Part shown: positions 1 through 7,365 of the stretch, one piece after another
Layout of the letters: every line of letters starts with the position of its first letter
How positions within the stretch are numbered: the first letter of the stretch is position 1
NCBI GenBank assembly: GCA_900541555.1
Contig: UQKE01000057.1
Location: forward strand, 1 to 12,043
Direction of reading: 5' to 3'
DNA from: an uncultured Porphyromonadaceae bacterium
GTDB lineage: Bacteria > Bacteroidota > Bacteroidia > Bacteroidales > Muribaculaceae
DNA: 12,043 nucleotides
Made by a program: the position numbers and the translations under genes
Notes under the pieces: generated by a model
The model's database searches: none
Seen by the model: the letters and a program-made list of their open reading frames with translations, nothing else
Told to the model about the DNA's origin: nothing

Positions 1-626
1 ACGGCGTGAAAAAATCATTTATCGGAAGCGGCATACGATATGATTTGATTTTTGCAAAAAACGACGACAATGACATCAATCAAGCAAACAAAAAATATGC
101 AGAAGAGCTTATATCAAATCATGTGTCAGGCAGATTGAAAGTAGCACCGGAGCATACCGCCGACGCCGTATTGAATTGCATGCGTAAACCGTCGTTCGAA
201 TTGTTTCGGAAGTTCAACCGTCTTTTTGAGTCCATCAATAAAAAATACAATCTGCGACAACAACTGATCCCCTACTTCATATCATCGCATCCCGCTTGCC
301 ATGAAAGCGACATGGCAGAATTGGCGTCGATCACCAAACATTTGAATTTCCACCTCGAACAAGTGCAAGATTTCACGCCGACTCCCATGACGCTTTCCAC
401 CGAAATATACTATACCGGCATCCACCCGTATACGATGCAACCGGTTTACACCGCAAAATCGCAAACGGAAAAAGAAAACCAAAGAAAATATTTCTTTTGG
501 TACAAGCCGGAATACAAGCAAAGCATACGGCAATCACTATTGAAAATGAATCGCAAAGATTTAATCAACGATTTGTTTCATACGCCGGACGCACGAATCT
601 CAAATAAAAACAAACATAAAAAATAA
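1..626 (+). CDS. ygiQ: YgiQ-family radical SAM protein (UPF0313), 3' part only
   Basis: This is the C-terminal part of a YgiQ-family radical SAM protein. The reading frame is open to the left edge, so the N-terminal region with the radical SAM CxxxCxxC cluster lies outside the window. The GTG at position 6 is an internal Val codon (the frame reads Gly-Val-Lys-Lys), not a start. Family landmarks visible are SGIRYDL near the start, SGRLKVAPEHT, the segment around LIPYFISSHPACHESDM, and the block VQDFTPTPMTLSTEIYYTG, which leads into the C-terminal DUF3362-like region. About 206 residues are visible, whereas family members are usually 600-750 residues. The tail is rich in Lys and Asn. The family's substrate is unknown. 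The stop lies 5 bases before the following peptidase gene, so the two are probably co-transcribed. The family call is firm, the biochemical role is not. Confidence 0.92.
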   Translation, partial: GVKKSFIGSGIRYDLIFAKNDDNDINQANKKYAEELISNHVSGRLKVAPEHTADAVLNCMRKPSFELFRKFNRLFESINKKYNLRQQLIPYFISSHPACHESDMAELASITKHLNFHLEQVQDFTPTPMTLSTEIYYTGIHPYTMQPVYTAKSQTEKENQRKYFFWYKPEYKQSIRQSLLKMNRKDLINDLFHTPDARISNKNKHKK

Positions 627-631
627 CACGT

Positions 632-2719
632 ATGAATCGAAAAATTTCTATTATGGCAGCCTCGCTATTAATTGTGGCGGCAATGCCGCAAGCAGAAGCA
701 AACGAACCGGAAGTGATCGGACGCCCCGACATACAAGTCGTAGACGGCAAACTCACTCCGGAAATGATGGAAGCATTCGGTCGCGTTTCGGGACCTCAGG
801 TTTCACCCGACGGCAAATCGGTGCTTTACAGCGTAGAATTCGTCAATCTCAAAGCCGACAAAGGCAATAGAGAATTGTGGGTCATGGACATTGATGGAAA
901 AAACCAACGGCAAATCACTGTCACTCCCGAAAGCGAAAATGGAGCCGTATGGATCAAGAATGGCACAAAAATCGCATACATGGCTTCTACCGACGATGGA
1001 ATGCAAATTTTCACGATTAATCCCGATGGTAGCGAAAAAACTCAAATTTCCCATATCGAAAAAGGAATTGGCGGATTTTTATTCTCGCCTGATGAAAGCA
1101 AAATACTCCTCATTCGCAACATCAAATACGGCAAACGCGTTGTCGACGAATATCCGGCTCTCGATAAAGCAAATGCGCGCATCGTCGATGATCTGATGTA
1201 TAAGCATTGGGACGAATGGGTGACAGAAATACCGCATCCATTTCTTGCCGATGTGACTGAAAACGGCATAGAATATCCGATCGACATAATGGAAGGAGAA
1301 CCCTACGAAAGCCCGATGAAACCGTTCGGAGGCATTGAATCTTTTGCTTGGGCTCCCGATTCAAAAAGCATTGTCTACGTGTCGCGCAAAAAAGAGGGAA
1401 TGGAATACAGCCTTTCCACCAATTCCGACTTATATCTTTACAACTTGGAAACAAAAACCACGACCAATCTCACAGAAGGAATGATGGGCTACGACACGAA
1501 TCCTGTATTTTCGCCCAAAGGCGACAAATTAGCATGGCTGTCCATGGAACACGACGGATATGAATCGGACATGAACCGCATCTTCGTCATGGATATGAAA
1601 ACCGGAGAAAAAACCGATTTGACTGAAAATTGGGATTACACCGTCAGCACTATCGCATGGAATCCAAATGGAAAAAAGATTTATTTCATTGCTCCATACC
1701 ATGGCCCGTCGCCAATATTCAGCGTCGAAGTTGGTTCGAAAAAGATAGAAACAATAGCCGCTCAAATGTGCGACTATGCGTCGCTTGCACCGGTCGATGA
1801 CAAAAAAATCATCGCACTTCGCCATTCTTTAACATATCCCGACGAAATATTCCTCGTCGACAAGGACAGCGATACTCAATTGACAAACGTCAACACCGAA
1901 CTATTGTCACAACTTTCACCGGTCACTGTCGAAAAAGTAATGGTCCCGACAACCGACGGAAAAGAAATGCTCACATGGGTTGTCCTTCCCCCGAATTTCG
2001 ACGAAACAAAAAAATATCCGGCCATTCTTTATTGCCAAGGAGGTCCGCAGCAAGCCGTCAGCCAATTCTGGAGCTACCGGTGGAATCTTCGTTTGATGGC
2101 TTCACAAGGTTACGTCGTGATTGCTCCCAATCGTCGCGGACTTCCGGGATTCGGAACGGAATGGAACGCGCAGATTTCCGGAGACTATGGTGGTCAAAAC
2201 ATGAAAGATTATTTATCGGCCGTGGATTTCATGAAAACAAAACCTTATATTGACGCCGACCATATTGGCGCGACCGGCGCAAGTTATGGCGGATTCTCCG
2301 TATATTGGCTGGCCGGAAACCACGACAACCGCTTTGCTGCTCTTTTTGCACATGCCGGAATTTTCAACACCGAAGCTCAATATCTCGAAACAGAAGAAAT
2401 GTGGTTTGCCAACTGGGATCTCGGCGGTGCTTTCTGGGAAAAAGACAATGAAGTCGCACAACGCAGCTTTGCCAATTCTCCCCACAAATTTGTAGAAAAA
2501 TGGACTGCCCCCATCATGATATCCGTCGGAGAAAAAGACTACCGCATTTTGGCATCACAAGGCATGATGGCTTTCAACGCTGCCAAACTTCGCGGCATCC
2601 CGACGAGAATGCTCGTTTATCCTGAAGAAAACCACTGGATTCTCAAACCGCAAAATGCGCTTCTGTGGCAATATGAATTCTTCAAATGGTTTGACAAGTG
2701 GTTAAAACCTCAAGAATAA
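632..2719 (+). CDS. Secreted S9 family peptidase, dipeptidyl-peptidase 5-like
   Basis: A serine exopeptidase of the prolyl oligopeptidase family (S9, probably S9C), expected to release dipeptides from oligopeptides in the periplasm. The 695 residues begin with a Sec signal peptide: basic MNRK, a hydrophobic core, and a likely cut after AEA at residue 23. Residues about 40-430 hold repeated PDG/SPD-type blades of a beta-propeller. Residues about 440-695 are the alpha/beta hydrolase. The catalytic triad reads as Ser551 in GASYGGFS, Asp636 in GEKDYR and His668 in ENHW. The oxyanion-hole region is QGGPQ (469-473) instead of the more common HGGP. Length and triad spacing fit DPP5 of Porphyromonas gingivalis as I remember it (about 684 residues). 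Bacteroidales that ferment amino acids take up dipeptides made by such enzymes. The start follows the ygiQ stop by 5 bases, and a terminator lies right after the stop. The family is certain. The DPP5 specificity is inferred. Confidence 0.93.
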   Translation: MNRKISIMAASLLIVAAMPQAEANEPEVIGRPDIQVVDGKLTPEMMEAFGRVSGPQVSPDGKSVLYSVEFVNLKADKGNRELWVMDIDGKNQRQITVTPESENGAVWIKNGTKIAYMASTDDGMQIFTINPDGSEKTQISHIEKGIGGFLFSPDESKILLIRNIKYGKRVVDEYPALDKANARIVDDLMYKHWDEWVTEIPHPFLADVTENGIEYPIDIMEGEPYESPMKPFGGIESFAWAPDSKSIVYVSRKKEGMEYSLSTNSDLYLYNLETKTTTNLTEGMMGYDTNPVFSPKGDKLAWLSMEHDGYESDMNRIFVMDMKTGEKTDLTENWDYTVSTIAWNPNGKKIYFIAPYHGPSPIFSVEVGSKKIETIAAQMCDYASLAPVDDKKIIALRHSLTYPDEIFLVDKDSDTQLTNVNTELLSQLSPVTVEKVMVPTTDGKEMLTWVVLPPNFDETKKYPAILYCQGGPQQAVSQFWSYRWNLRLMASQGYVVIAPNRRGLPGFGTEWNAQISGDYGGQNMKDYLSAVDFMKTKPYIDADHIGATGASYGGFSVYWLAGNHDNRFAALFAHAGIFNTEAQYLETEEMWFANWDLGGAFWEKDNEVAQRSFANSPHKFVEKWTAPIMISVGEKDYRILASQGMMAFNAAKLRGIPTRMLVYPEENHWILKPQNALLWQYEFFKWFDKWLKPQE

Positions 2720-2736
2720 ACAATCGACAAAAACGC

Positions 2737-2780
2737 AAGAAGCGAGCCATACAAGAAAAGTATCGCTCGCTTCTTTTTTT
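2737..2780 (+). terminator. Strong intrinsic terminator, probably bidirectional
   Basis: A perfect 11-bp stem (2737-2747 with 2765-2775) encloses one C-C mismatch, a further 4-bp helix (2749-2752 with 2760-2763) and a 7-base loop. On the + strand a run of seven T (2774-2780) follows, which ends the ygiQ-peptidase transcript. Read on the - strand, the same stem is followed three bases later by five T (2733-2729), so it can also end the long leftward operon whose last gene stops at 2792. It lies exactly between the two convergent stop codons. Confidence 0.88.
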
Positions 2781-2791
2781 ATGCTTAAAAA

Positions 2792-3358
2792 TCAATCGAT
2801 AGAAGGGTCTATTTGCCTTACGACACGGCAAGGGTTGCCAAACGCCAACACTCCGGACGGAATATTGCGCGTCACAACGCTTCCGGCACCTATCACCGTA
2901 TTATTGCCTATTTCCACCCCGGGCAATATCGACACGCCGGCGCCAATCCACACATTGTCGCCTATTTTAACCGGCAAAGCATATTCCAAGCCTGAATTTC
3001 TCAGTTTCACGTCCAACGGATGGCCTGCCGTATATATGCCGACATTGGGAGCGACAAACACATTATTTCCTATCGTCACATCAGCCCCGTCGAGAACGAC
3101 AAAGTTGACGTTTGCAAAGAAATTATCGCCAATGTGGATATGGTAGCCATAATCGCAATGGAACGGCGACAATACGATGCCTCCCTTTCCTATATCCACC
3201 AAGCGATGCAATAATTCTTCTCGCTTTTCGACCTCATCAGGCGGCAAATTGTTATACTCGTGCAAACGGCATCGCGTTTCAAACATTTCTCTTTGCAACA
3301 CCGAATCATGATTGGCATCATACAATTCACCTCGGGCCGCTTTTTCTTTCTCTGTCAT
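2792..3358 (-). CDS. maa: Sugar O-acetyltransferase (maltose/galactoside acetyltransferase, NodL/LacA/Maa type)
   Basis: A cytoplasmic acetyl-CoA-dependent acetyltransferase of the left-handed beta-helix (hexapeptide repeat) superfamily. The 188 residues match the family length. An N-terminal helical Maa domain covers about residues 3-55 (start EKEKAARGELYDAN). Hexapeptide turns follow from about residue 60 to 170, with IGDNFFAN, IGNNVFVAPNV, IGDNVWIGAGV and IGNNTVIGAGSVVT. The catalytic His is His113 in YTAGHPL. The C-terminal GNPCRVVRQI is the usual family ending. The natural sugar acceptor cannot be read from the sequence. It is the last gene of the leftward run, 18 bases after the SIMPL-domain gene, and is followed by the shared terminator. 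Nothing ties it functionally to the transporter upstream, and it may simply be co-transcribed. The family call is firm, the symbol is only by family. Confidence 0.92.
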   Translation of the reverse strand: MTEKEKAARGELYDANHDSVLQREMFETRCRLHEYNNLPPDEVEKREELLHRLVDIGKGGIVLSPFHCDYGYHIHIGDNFFANVNFVVLDGADVTIGNNVFVAPNVGIYTAGHPLDVKLRNSGLEYALPVKIGDNVWIGAGVSILPGVEIGNNTVIGAGSVVTRNIPSGVLAFGNPCRVVRQIDPSID

Positions 3359-3376
3359 GCAAGAAAAATGCCTGAT

Positions 3377-4093
3377 TTAATCTTCCAACATATATTCTAT
3401 TGTGGTCACCACCCTCACCTTTTTGATATAAGGCGTATTTTGGTCGCGATCGGAAATGGAAAATTGCCCTTGATATGCCGTCTTGATCTTTCCAAGCGTG
3501 CTTTCCGAATCTGCCGCAAATTGCAAAGCCGCCTTACGCGCGTTTTGCGTCGCTTCCTTTATCATTTCCGGCTTTATCGTATTCAATCCCGTATATTCAA
3601 ACTGAATGCTCGGATAACTGTAATTGCTAAACGTAATTGCCACCCCTTTTTGAATAAGCGACGACTGTTCTTTCAAGAGAGCCAAAACCGTATCTACCTT
3701 TCCGGTATTGACAGTGACAACCGATGATATGCGATACCGATAAGGAGTTCTTTCCGAAGAATATGAATCTGCCTGCAAGTCGGTCACATCCACGCTCGTC
3801 GAAATTTCAGCATCGGCAATGCCTTTATCTTTCAACATCTGTATGACAATTGCATTTTTTTCATCTACGCGAGCATAAAGCGATGGCAAATCGTCGCCAA
3901 GCTCCTTGAAGACTATCGGCCATATCACCTTATCGGCCTTTACTTCCCGTTCGGCCAAGCCTTTCACTGTCACAACTCGCGCATTGCGCGCAAAACTGCC
4001 AAGTCCCGATTTTATGCAAACTCCCAAAACCACAATTCCGACGGCAACGACAACCGACGAAACAATTAATTTCATTTTGTCCATAATTTTCAT
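3377..4093 (-). CDS. Membrane-anchored SIMPL-domain (DUF541) protein
   Basis: A SIMPL-domain protein (older name DUF541) of 238 residues from the chosen start. One N-terminal hydrophobic segment at about residues 8-27 acts as a signal anchor. The SIMPL domain runs from about residue 38 to the end and opens with the typical ARVVTVKGLAEREVKADK. It is expected to face the periplasm. SIMPL proteins occur widely in bacteria, some are linked to oxidative stress or outer-membrane homeostasis, and no enzymatic activity is established. The open frame extends two codons upstream to a TTG at 4099, but Met at 4093 is the first ATG. Another ATG at 4084 would give 235 residues and keeps the membrane anchor. 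The gene lies 33 bases after the DUF3843-like gene and 18 bases before the acetyltransferase gene, inside the likely operon. Confidence 0.88.
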   Translation of the reverse strand: MKIMDKMKLIVSSVVVAVGIVVLGVCIKSGLGSFARNARVVTVKGLAEREVKADKVIWPIVFKELGDDLPSLYARVDEKNAIVIQMLKDKGIADAEISTSVDVTDLQADSYSSERTPYRYRISSVVTVNTGKVDTVLALLKEQSSLIQKGVAITFSNYSYPSIQFEYTGLNTIKPEMIKEATQNARKAALQFAADSESTLGKIKTAYQGQFSISDRDQNTPYIKKVRVVTTIEYMLED

Positions 4094-4126
4094 TTTCAAT
4101 ATAAGACTGTTTCCCTGAAAAATCGT

Positions 4127-5326
4127 TTAATCCGCACGATAAAAATCGCGCAAATACAACCGTGCTATAAAATCCCAATTTTCTTGAAGCATTTCAATAT
4201 CCTTATTTGCAGGGAATCCGGCATCAGGCACCATGCCATTCTCAAACAAATATTTCAACAAATCGACAGGGCATTTTGCCGGCTCCATCAACAACCGATG
4301 CGCTTCCGATGCTGCAATCGTTTGATCGTAAGCATCATTTGCCGGATGTTTCACGTATTGCGCCACATCGTGCGCCACCGCCAATCCTTTGACCGAATCA
4401 GCATAAAGCACAAAATTCTTAAAGTTTTTCATCTGAGGCAAATGGCCGCCTTCCGCCTTGCCCCATCCCATTTTATCCGCAAGAAAAGATTCCAATTCTT
4501 CGTAAGTTCGGCAAAAAGCTACGACATCGCCTCCGGTCGCCGCCTTCATCGCTTGAAAATACTTATGGTTTCCAATTGCCGGCTTGGGCTGCTGCGGCAA
4601 ACGATCTTCCAATATCAGTTTCATCCATTCATCGGCAAGAAGAGCCAATGGGCCTGTCGGGCGTTCAAGCGTTGTGCGCAAGCGCTTTTCATCGGTAAGC
4701 GTTTCATCTACCGACAATTCGTCCTCCGCATCGACTCCCTGCTCATAGGCATGTTTGCTGACAGGACGCATAAAATAGCTATTCCAAAACAACCAGCCAT
4801 AAGCTTTGAAAATATCGCGTACTTGTTCGCGATCCGACAAATCAAGTTCCCGCAAGGATTTAAAATTTTCCACAACAGGCGCATCGTCATAAAGAAACGC
4901 AAACAATTTATAAACTTGACGCGACAACCTAATCAAATCGCTATCGAACGGCGACACAAGCCCCAAGAAACCCAATTGCGATTCCAACGAATACCAAGCG
5001 ACAAATTGCACATCGATCAAATTCAATTCCGAATCCACATAATCTTCCGGCTCCTTGTAGAAGGGTACCGGACGTTGATAAAGGAATCTATTCATTTTGA
5101 CAAACGAACGCCAAAGCCCTGCATCCGAAACAATGTCTTGATAATATCCCGTCAAATCCAGAACCATCCTGCGACGAATCGACGAATCCAACTCAGGGAA
5201 CACATGCATGCTTGCCAATAGTTTGTCAATATATTGCGCCAAAGTCAAATAATACTCATCACTCGGATTTTCCGTTTTCGATTCCGGCAACATCCGACGC
5301 AAATCGTCTATTGCTATTTCATTCAT
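4127..5326 (-). CDS. Uncharacterised DUF3843-like protein
   Basis: A 399-residue protein with no signal peptide and no membrane segment, so it is probably cytoplasmic. It is acidic and helix-rich. From memory it resembles the Bacteroidota-restricted DUF3843 family, whose members are about 400-430 residues. The shared impression rests on the N-terminal YYLTLAQYID, the segment LTGYYQDIVSDAGLWRSF followed by LYQRPVPFY, and NLIDVQFVAWYSLE. I see no nucleotide-binding loop, metal-binding cluster or catalytic signature. The C-terminal part contains AVAHDVAQY and the end WDFIARLYLRDFYRAD. It lies 13 bases after the ABC ATPase gene and 33 bases before the SIMPL gene, so it is probably in the same transcript. 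A role in transport is possible but nothing in the protein shows it. The ORF is certain, the family assignment is moderate, and the function is unknown. Confidence 0.82.
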   Translation of the reverse strand: MNEIAIDDLRRMLPESKTENPSDEYYLTLAQYIDKLLASMHVFPELDSSIRRRMVLDLTGYYQDIVSDAGLWRSFVKMNRFLYQRPVPFYKEPEDYVDSELNLIDVQFVAWYSLESQLGFLGLVSPFDSDLIRLSRQVYKLFAFLYDDAPVVENFKSLRELDLSDREQVRDIFKAYGWLFWNSYFMRPVSKHAYEQGVDAEDELSVDETLTDEKRLRTTLERPTGPLALLADEWMKLILEDRLPQQPKPAIGNHKYFQAMKAATGGDVVAFCRTYEELESFLADKMGWGKAEGGHLPQMKNFKNFVLYADSVKGLAVAHDVAQYVKHPANDAYDQTIAASEAHRLLMEPAKCPVDLLKYLFENGMVPDAGFPANKDIEMLQENWDFIARLYLRDFYRAD

Positions 5327-5339
5327 ATTGCATTTATTA

Positions 5340-6335
5340 TTAATTAATAGCCTTGCCGGCCTCCATAGCCGACAATAATTCTTCTATTGAAACAAATACC
5401 CTGTCGATGCCCGCGATACGTATCTCGTTTGGCGACTCTGCCTTGACAACCCGTTCCGCTGCAGGCGTTACCACATATCCGTTTCTGCTTAATGCATTTC
5501 CGAGCCAACGTTCCAAAACCGGCGTCGCCGCCGAAACAGCGATTGGCAATCCGCTTGCCGCCTTTATATAATATTCGCCCGCCGACATGTCGAAATCCAA
5601 CGATTCAGAAGGAAACAAATCATTCATGCATCCCGACAAAACCAAATCTTCCGGAACACCGACATGGATTGACTGCTTTGTCAGCAAACACAACCGATCC
5701 GACATGGCAAGCGACTGGGAAACATCATGGGTCGAAAGCAAAATGGCTTTCCCTTCATTCTTTGCCAAATCATGCAGCAAACGAAATATTTCTATCCGGC
5801 TCGCCACGTCGAGAAATGAAGTCGGCTCGTCAAGAACGATGAAAGGCGTTTCTTGCGCCAAAGCCCGTGCTATCATAGCTTTCTGGCGTTCGCCATCCGA
5901 CAATTCAGCTATATAATTTTGCCGCTTATGGGCAATTCCCACCAATGTCATTGCTTTTTCGACAACACTTTTGTCCGTTTCCGACATGCGCCCCCAAAAT
6001 CCGGTATAAGGTTGCCTGCCGAGTCCCACAAGTTCCGTCACAGTAAGCCCTCCGGCGTAAGTGCGTTCCGTTGTCACAACTCCGATCAAACGCGAAAGTT
6101 GTTTTTGATTATAGCCTCTCAATGGTTTGCCAAATACCCTTATCTCGCCTTTTAATGGAGACTGCGCGCCGGTCAATGTCCGCAACAATGTTGACTTTCC
6201 AACGCCATTCGCTCCGAGCAAGCAGGTCAATTCTCCTTGTTTCAACGATAAACTTATATCGTTCAAAACAACATTCGTCTTTTTTCCTGCAACGTAGCCC
6301 ACGGCAAGCCCGCATATTTCCATCAGACTTTCCAT
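5340..6335 (-). CDS. ABC transporter ATP-binding protein (FecE/BtuD type) with C-terminal extension
   Basis: The ATPase of a type II ABC importer for cobalamin, haem or an iron-siderophore, working on the inner face of the membrane with the permease encoded just upstream. Of 331 residues, the ATPase domain covers about 5-230: Walker A GANGVGKST (41-49), signature LSDGERQK (145-152), Walker B FIVLDEP (165-171), D-loop region SFLDVAS and switch His203 in STHD. At the Q-loop the sequence is GVVTTERT (85-92), so the usual glutamine is missing. Residues from about 235 to 331 form an extra domain not found in compact FecE/BtuD proteins of about 255 residues. It includes LERWLGNALSRNGYVVTP, and I cannot assign a function to it. 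Only one base separates its ATG from the permease stop. An ATG four codons downstream (6323) is an alternative start. The substrate cannot be decided from the sequence. Confidence 0.93.
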   Translation of the reverse strand: MESLMEICGLAVGYVAGKKTNVVLNDISLSLKQGELTCLLGANGVGKSTLLRTLTGAQSPLKGEIRVFGKPLRGYNQKQLSRLIGVVTTERTYAGGLTVTELVGLGRQPYTGFWGRMSETDKSVVEKAMTLVGIAHKRQNYIAELSDGERQKAMIARALAQETPFIVLDEPTSFLDVASRIEIFRLLHDLAKNEGKAILLSTHDVSQSLAMSDRLCLLTKQSIHVGVPEDLVLSGCMNDLFPSESLDFDMSAGEYYIKAASGLPIAVSAATPVLERWLGNALSRNGYVVTPAAERVVKAESPNEIRIAGIDRVFVSIEELLSAMEAGKAIN

Positions 6336-6336
6336 T

Positions 6337-7365
6337 TCAATTGAAATAAAATATTTTGCGACGATTCAAAATAACATAAATAATCACCGGAACGCCAATT
6401 ACCGGCGTAATCGCATTAATCGGAATGACGCCATTGGTAGCCGGCAATATGCTCAACAACGAACATAGCAACCCGACAACAGCTCCGACAAGCATAGTCG
6501 CAGGCATCAATCGCAAATGGTCCGAAGTTCGCAGCAGCAAACGCGCGACATGCGGCACAACTAGTCCAATAAAGCCTATCGGACCGCAAAACGACGTGAC
6601 TACTGCAGTCAGCACCCCCGTCACCATCAGCAATCGATTCCTCATTTTCCGCAAATCGACGCCAAGATTCTCAGCATACCGACGGCCCAACAACAATGCA
6701 TTGAGCGGTTTTATCATAGCAAGCGACAAACACAATCCTGCCAATACAACAATCGAAAACAAAGGAAGCCATTGAAGCGTGACTCCGGAAAAATTTCCCA
6801 TTCCCCAAATCACAAAAGAATGAACGCCTTCCTCCGTTGCAAAAAAATTAAGCAGCGAAATCAGCGAAGAAGCCAAATAGCCGATCAGCACGCCGACAAT
6901 CAGCAACATCGTAGAACTCTTGACTATTGATGAAAACAACAATAAAATGCCCATCACAGCCAAAGCGCCTATGAAAGCGCCTATGAAAGTTGCCGCAAAT
7001 CCGCCCGAAACGCCCAACAACACCCCCAACGGTGTCCCAAAAGCCAGCATCATGCAGCCGGCTCCGAGACTGGCACCTGTGGAAATTCCAAGAATCGAGG
7101 GATCAGCAAGCGCATTGCCAAACAACGTTTGCAACAACAACCCCGAAACAGCCAACGCACTGCCGGCCAACGCGGAAGTGACGATCAATGGCAATCGGCT
7201 CTCCAATATTATAAAATTCCATGCATCGCGTTCGGCACGACCGCCCGACAACACTGCCACCACTTCGCGCGCAGGCACATCCACCGTCCCGATAAAGAGC
7301 AAACTTGCCGCCAACACAAGCAGAAGCACGGCAAACACGCCCATGACAAGACTAAATCGCTTCAT
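6337..7365 (-). CDS. FecCD/BtuC-type ABC transporter permease
   Basis: The membrane subunit of a cobalamin/haem/siderophore importer (FecCD family), expected to form a homodimer with about ten helices per subunit. Its 342 residues match the family. Diagnostic stretches are ESRLP (55-59), the block SGLLLQTLFGNALADPSILG (74-93), GASLGAG, and GPIGFIGLVVPHVAR (261-275), which forms the ATPase-coupling region. The C-terminal segment IPINAITPVIGVPVII (314-329) replaces the common LPVG-type loop. An exact 12-bp tandem duplication in the gene gives FIGAFIGA at residues 127-134. The gene overlaps the upstream substrate-binding gene by the four bases ATGA, which suggests translational coupling, and is followed after one base by the ATPase gene. 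The family is certain and the substrate unknown. Confidence 0.94.
   Translation of the reverse strand: MKRFSLVMGVFAVLLLVLAASLLFIGTVDVPAREVVAVLSGGRAERDAWNFIILESRLPLIVTSALAGSALAVSGLLLQTLFGNALADPSILGISTGASLGAGCMMLAFGTPLGVLLGVSGGFAATFIGAFIGALAVMGILLLFSSIVKSSTMLLIVGVLIGYLASSLISLLNFFATEEGVHSFVIWGMGNFSGVTLQWLPLFSIVVLAGLCLSLAMIKPLNALLLGRRYAENLGVDLRKMRNRLLMVTGVLTAVVTSFCGPIGFIGLVVPHVARLLLRTSDHLRLMPATMLVGAVVGLLCSLLSILPATNGVIPINAITPVIGVPVIIYVILNRRKIFYFN
6962..6989. repeat. 12-bp tandem duplication inside the permease gene
   Basis: Two exact back-to-back copies of AAAGCGCCTATG (6962-6973 and 6974-6985) are followed by four more bases of a third copy (6986-6989). The unit is a multiple of three, so on the - strand it encodes a doubled Phe-Ile-Gly-Ala within a membrane helix and keeps the frame. 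It looks like replication slippage tolerated by the protein. Confidence 0.8.

Noticed and set aside
6..8. GTG as a start codon for the first gene
   Set aside because: The frame stays open to the left edge and the preceding codon continues the conserved YgiQ sequence, so this is an internal Val of a gene cut by the window.
4094..4099. TTG at 4099 as start of the SIMPL-domain gene
   Set aside because: ATG codons two and five codons downstream keep the whole signal anchor, and TTG starts are uncommon.
4184..5221. A 345-codon open frame on the + strand opposite the DUF3843-like gene
   Set aside because: It lies wholly inside the 399-codon gene on the other strand. Its product is rich in Arg, His, Gln and Ile without domains, as expected of antisense reading. 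The - strand frame has family resemblance and operon spacing.
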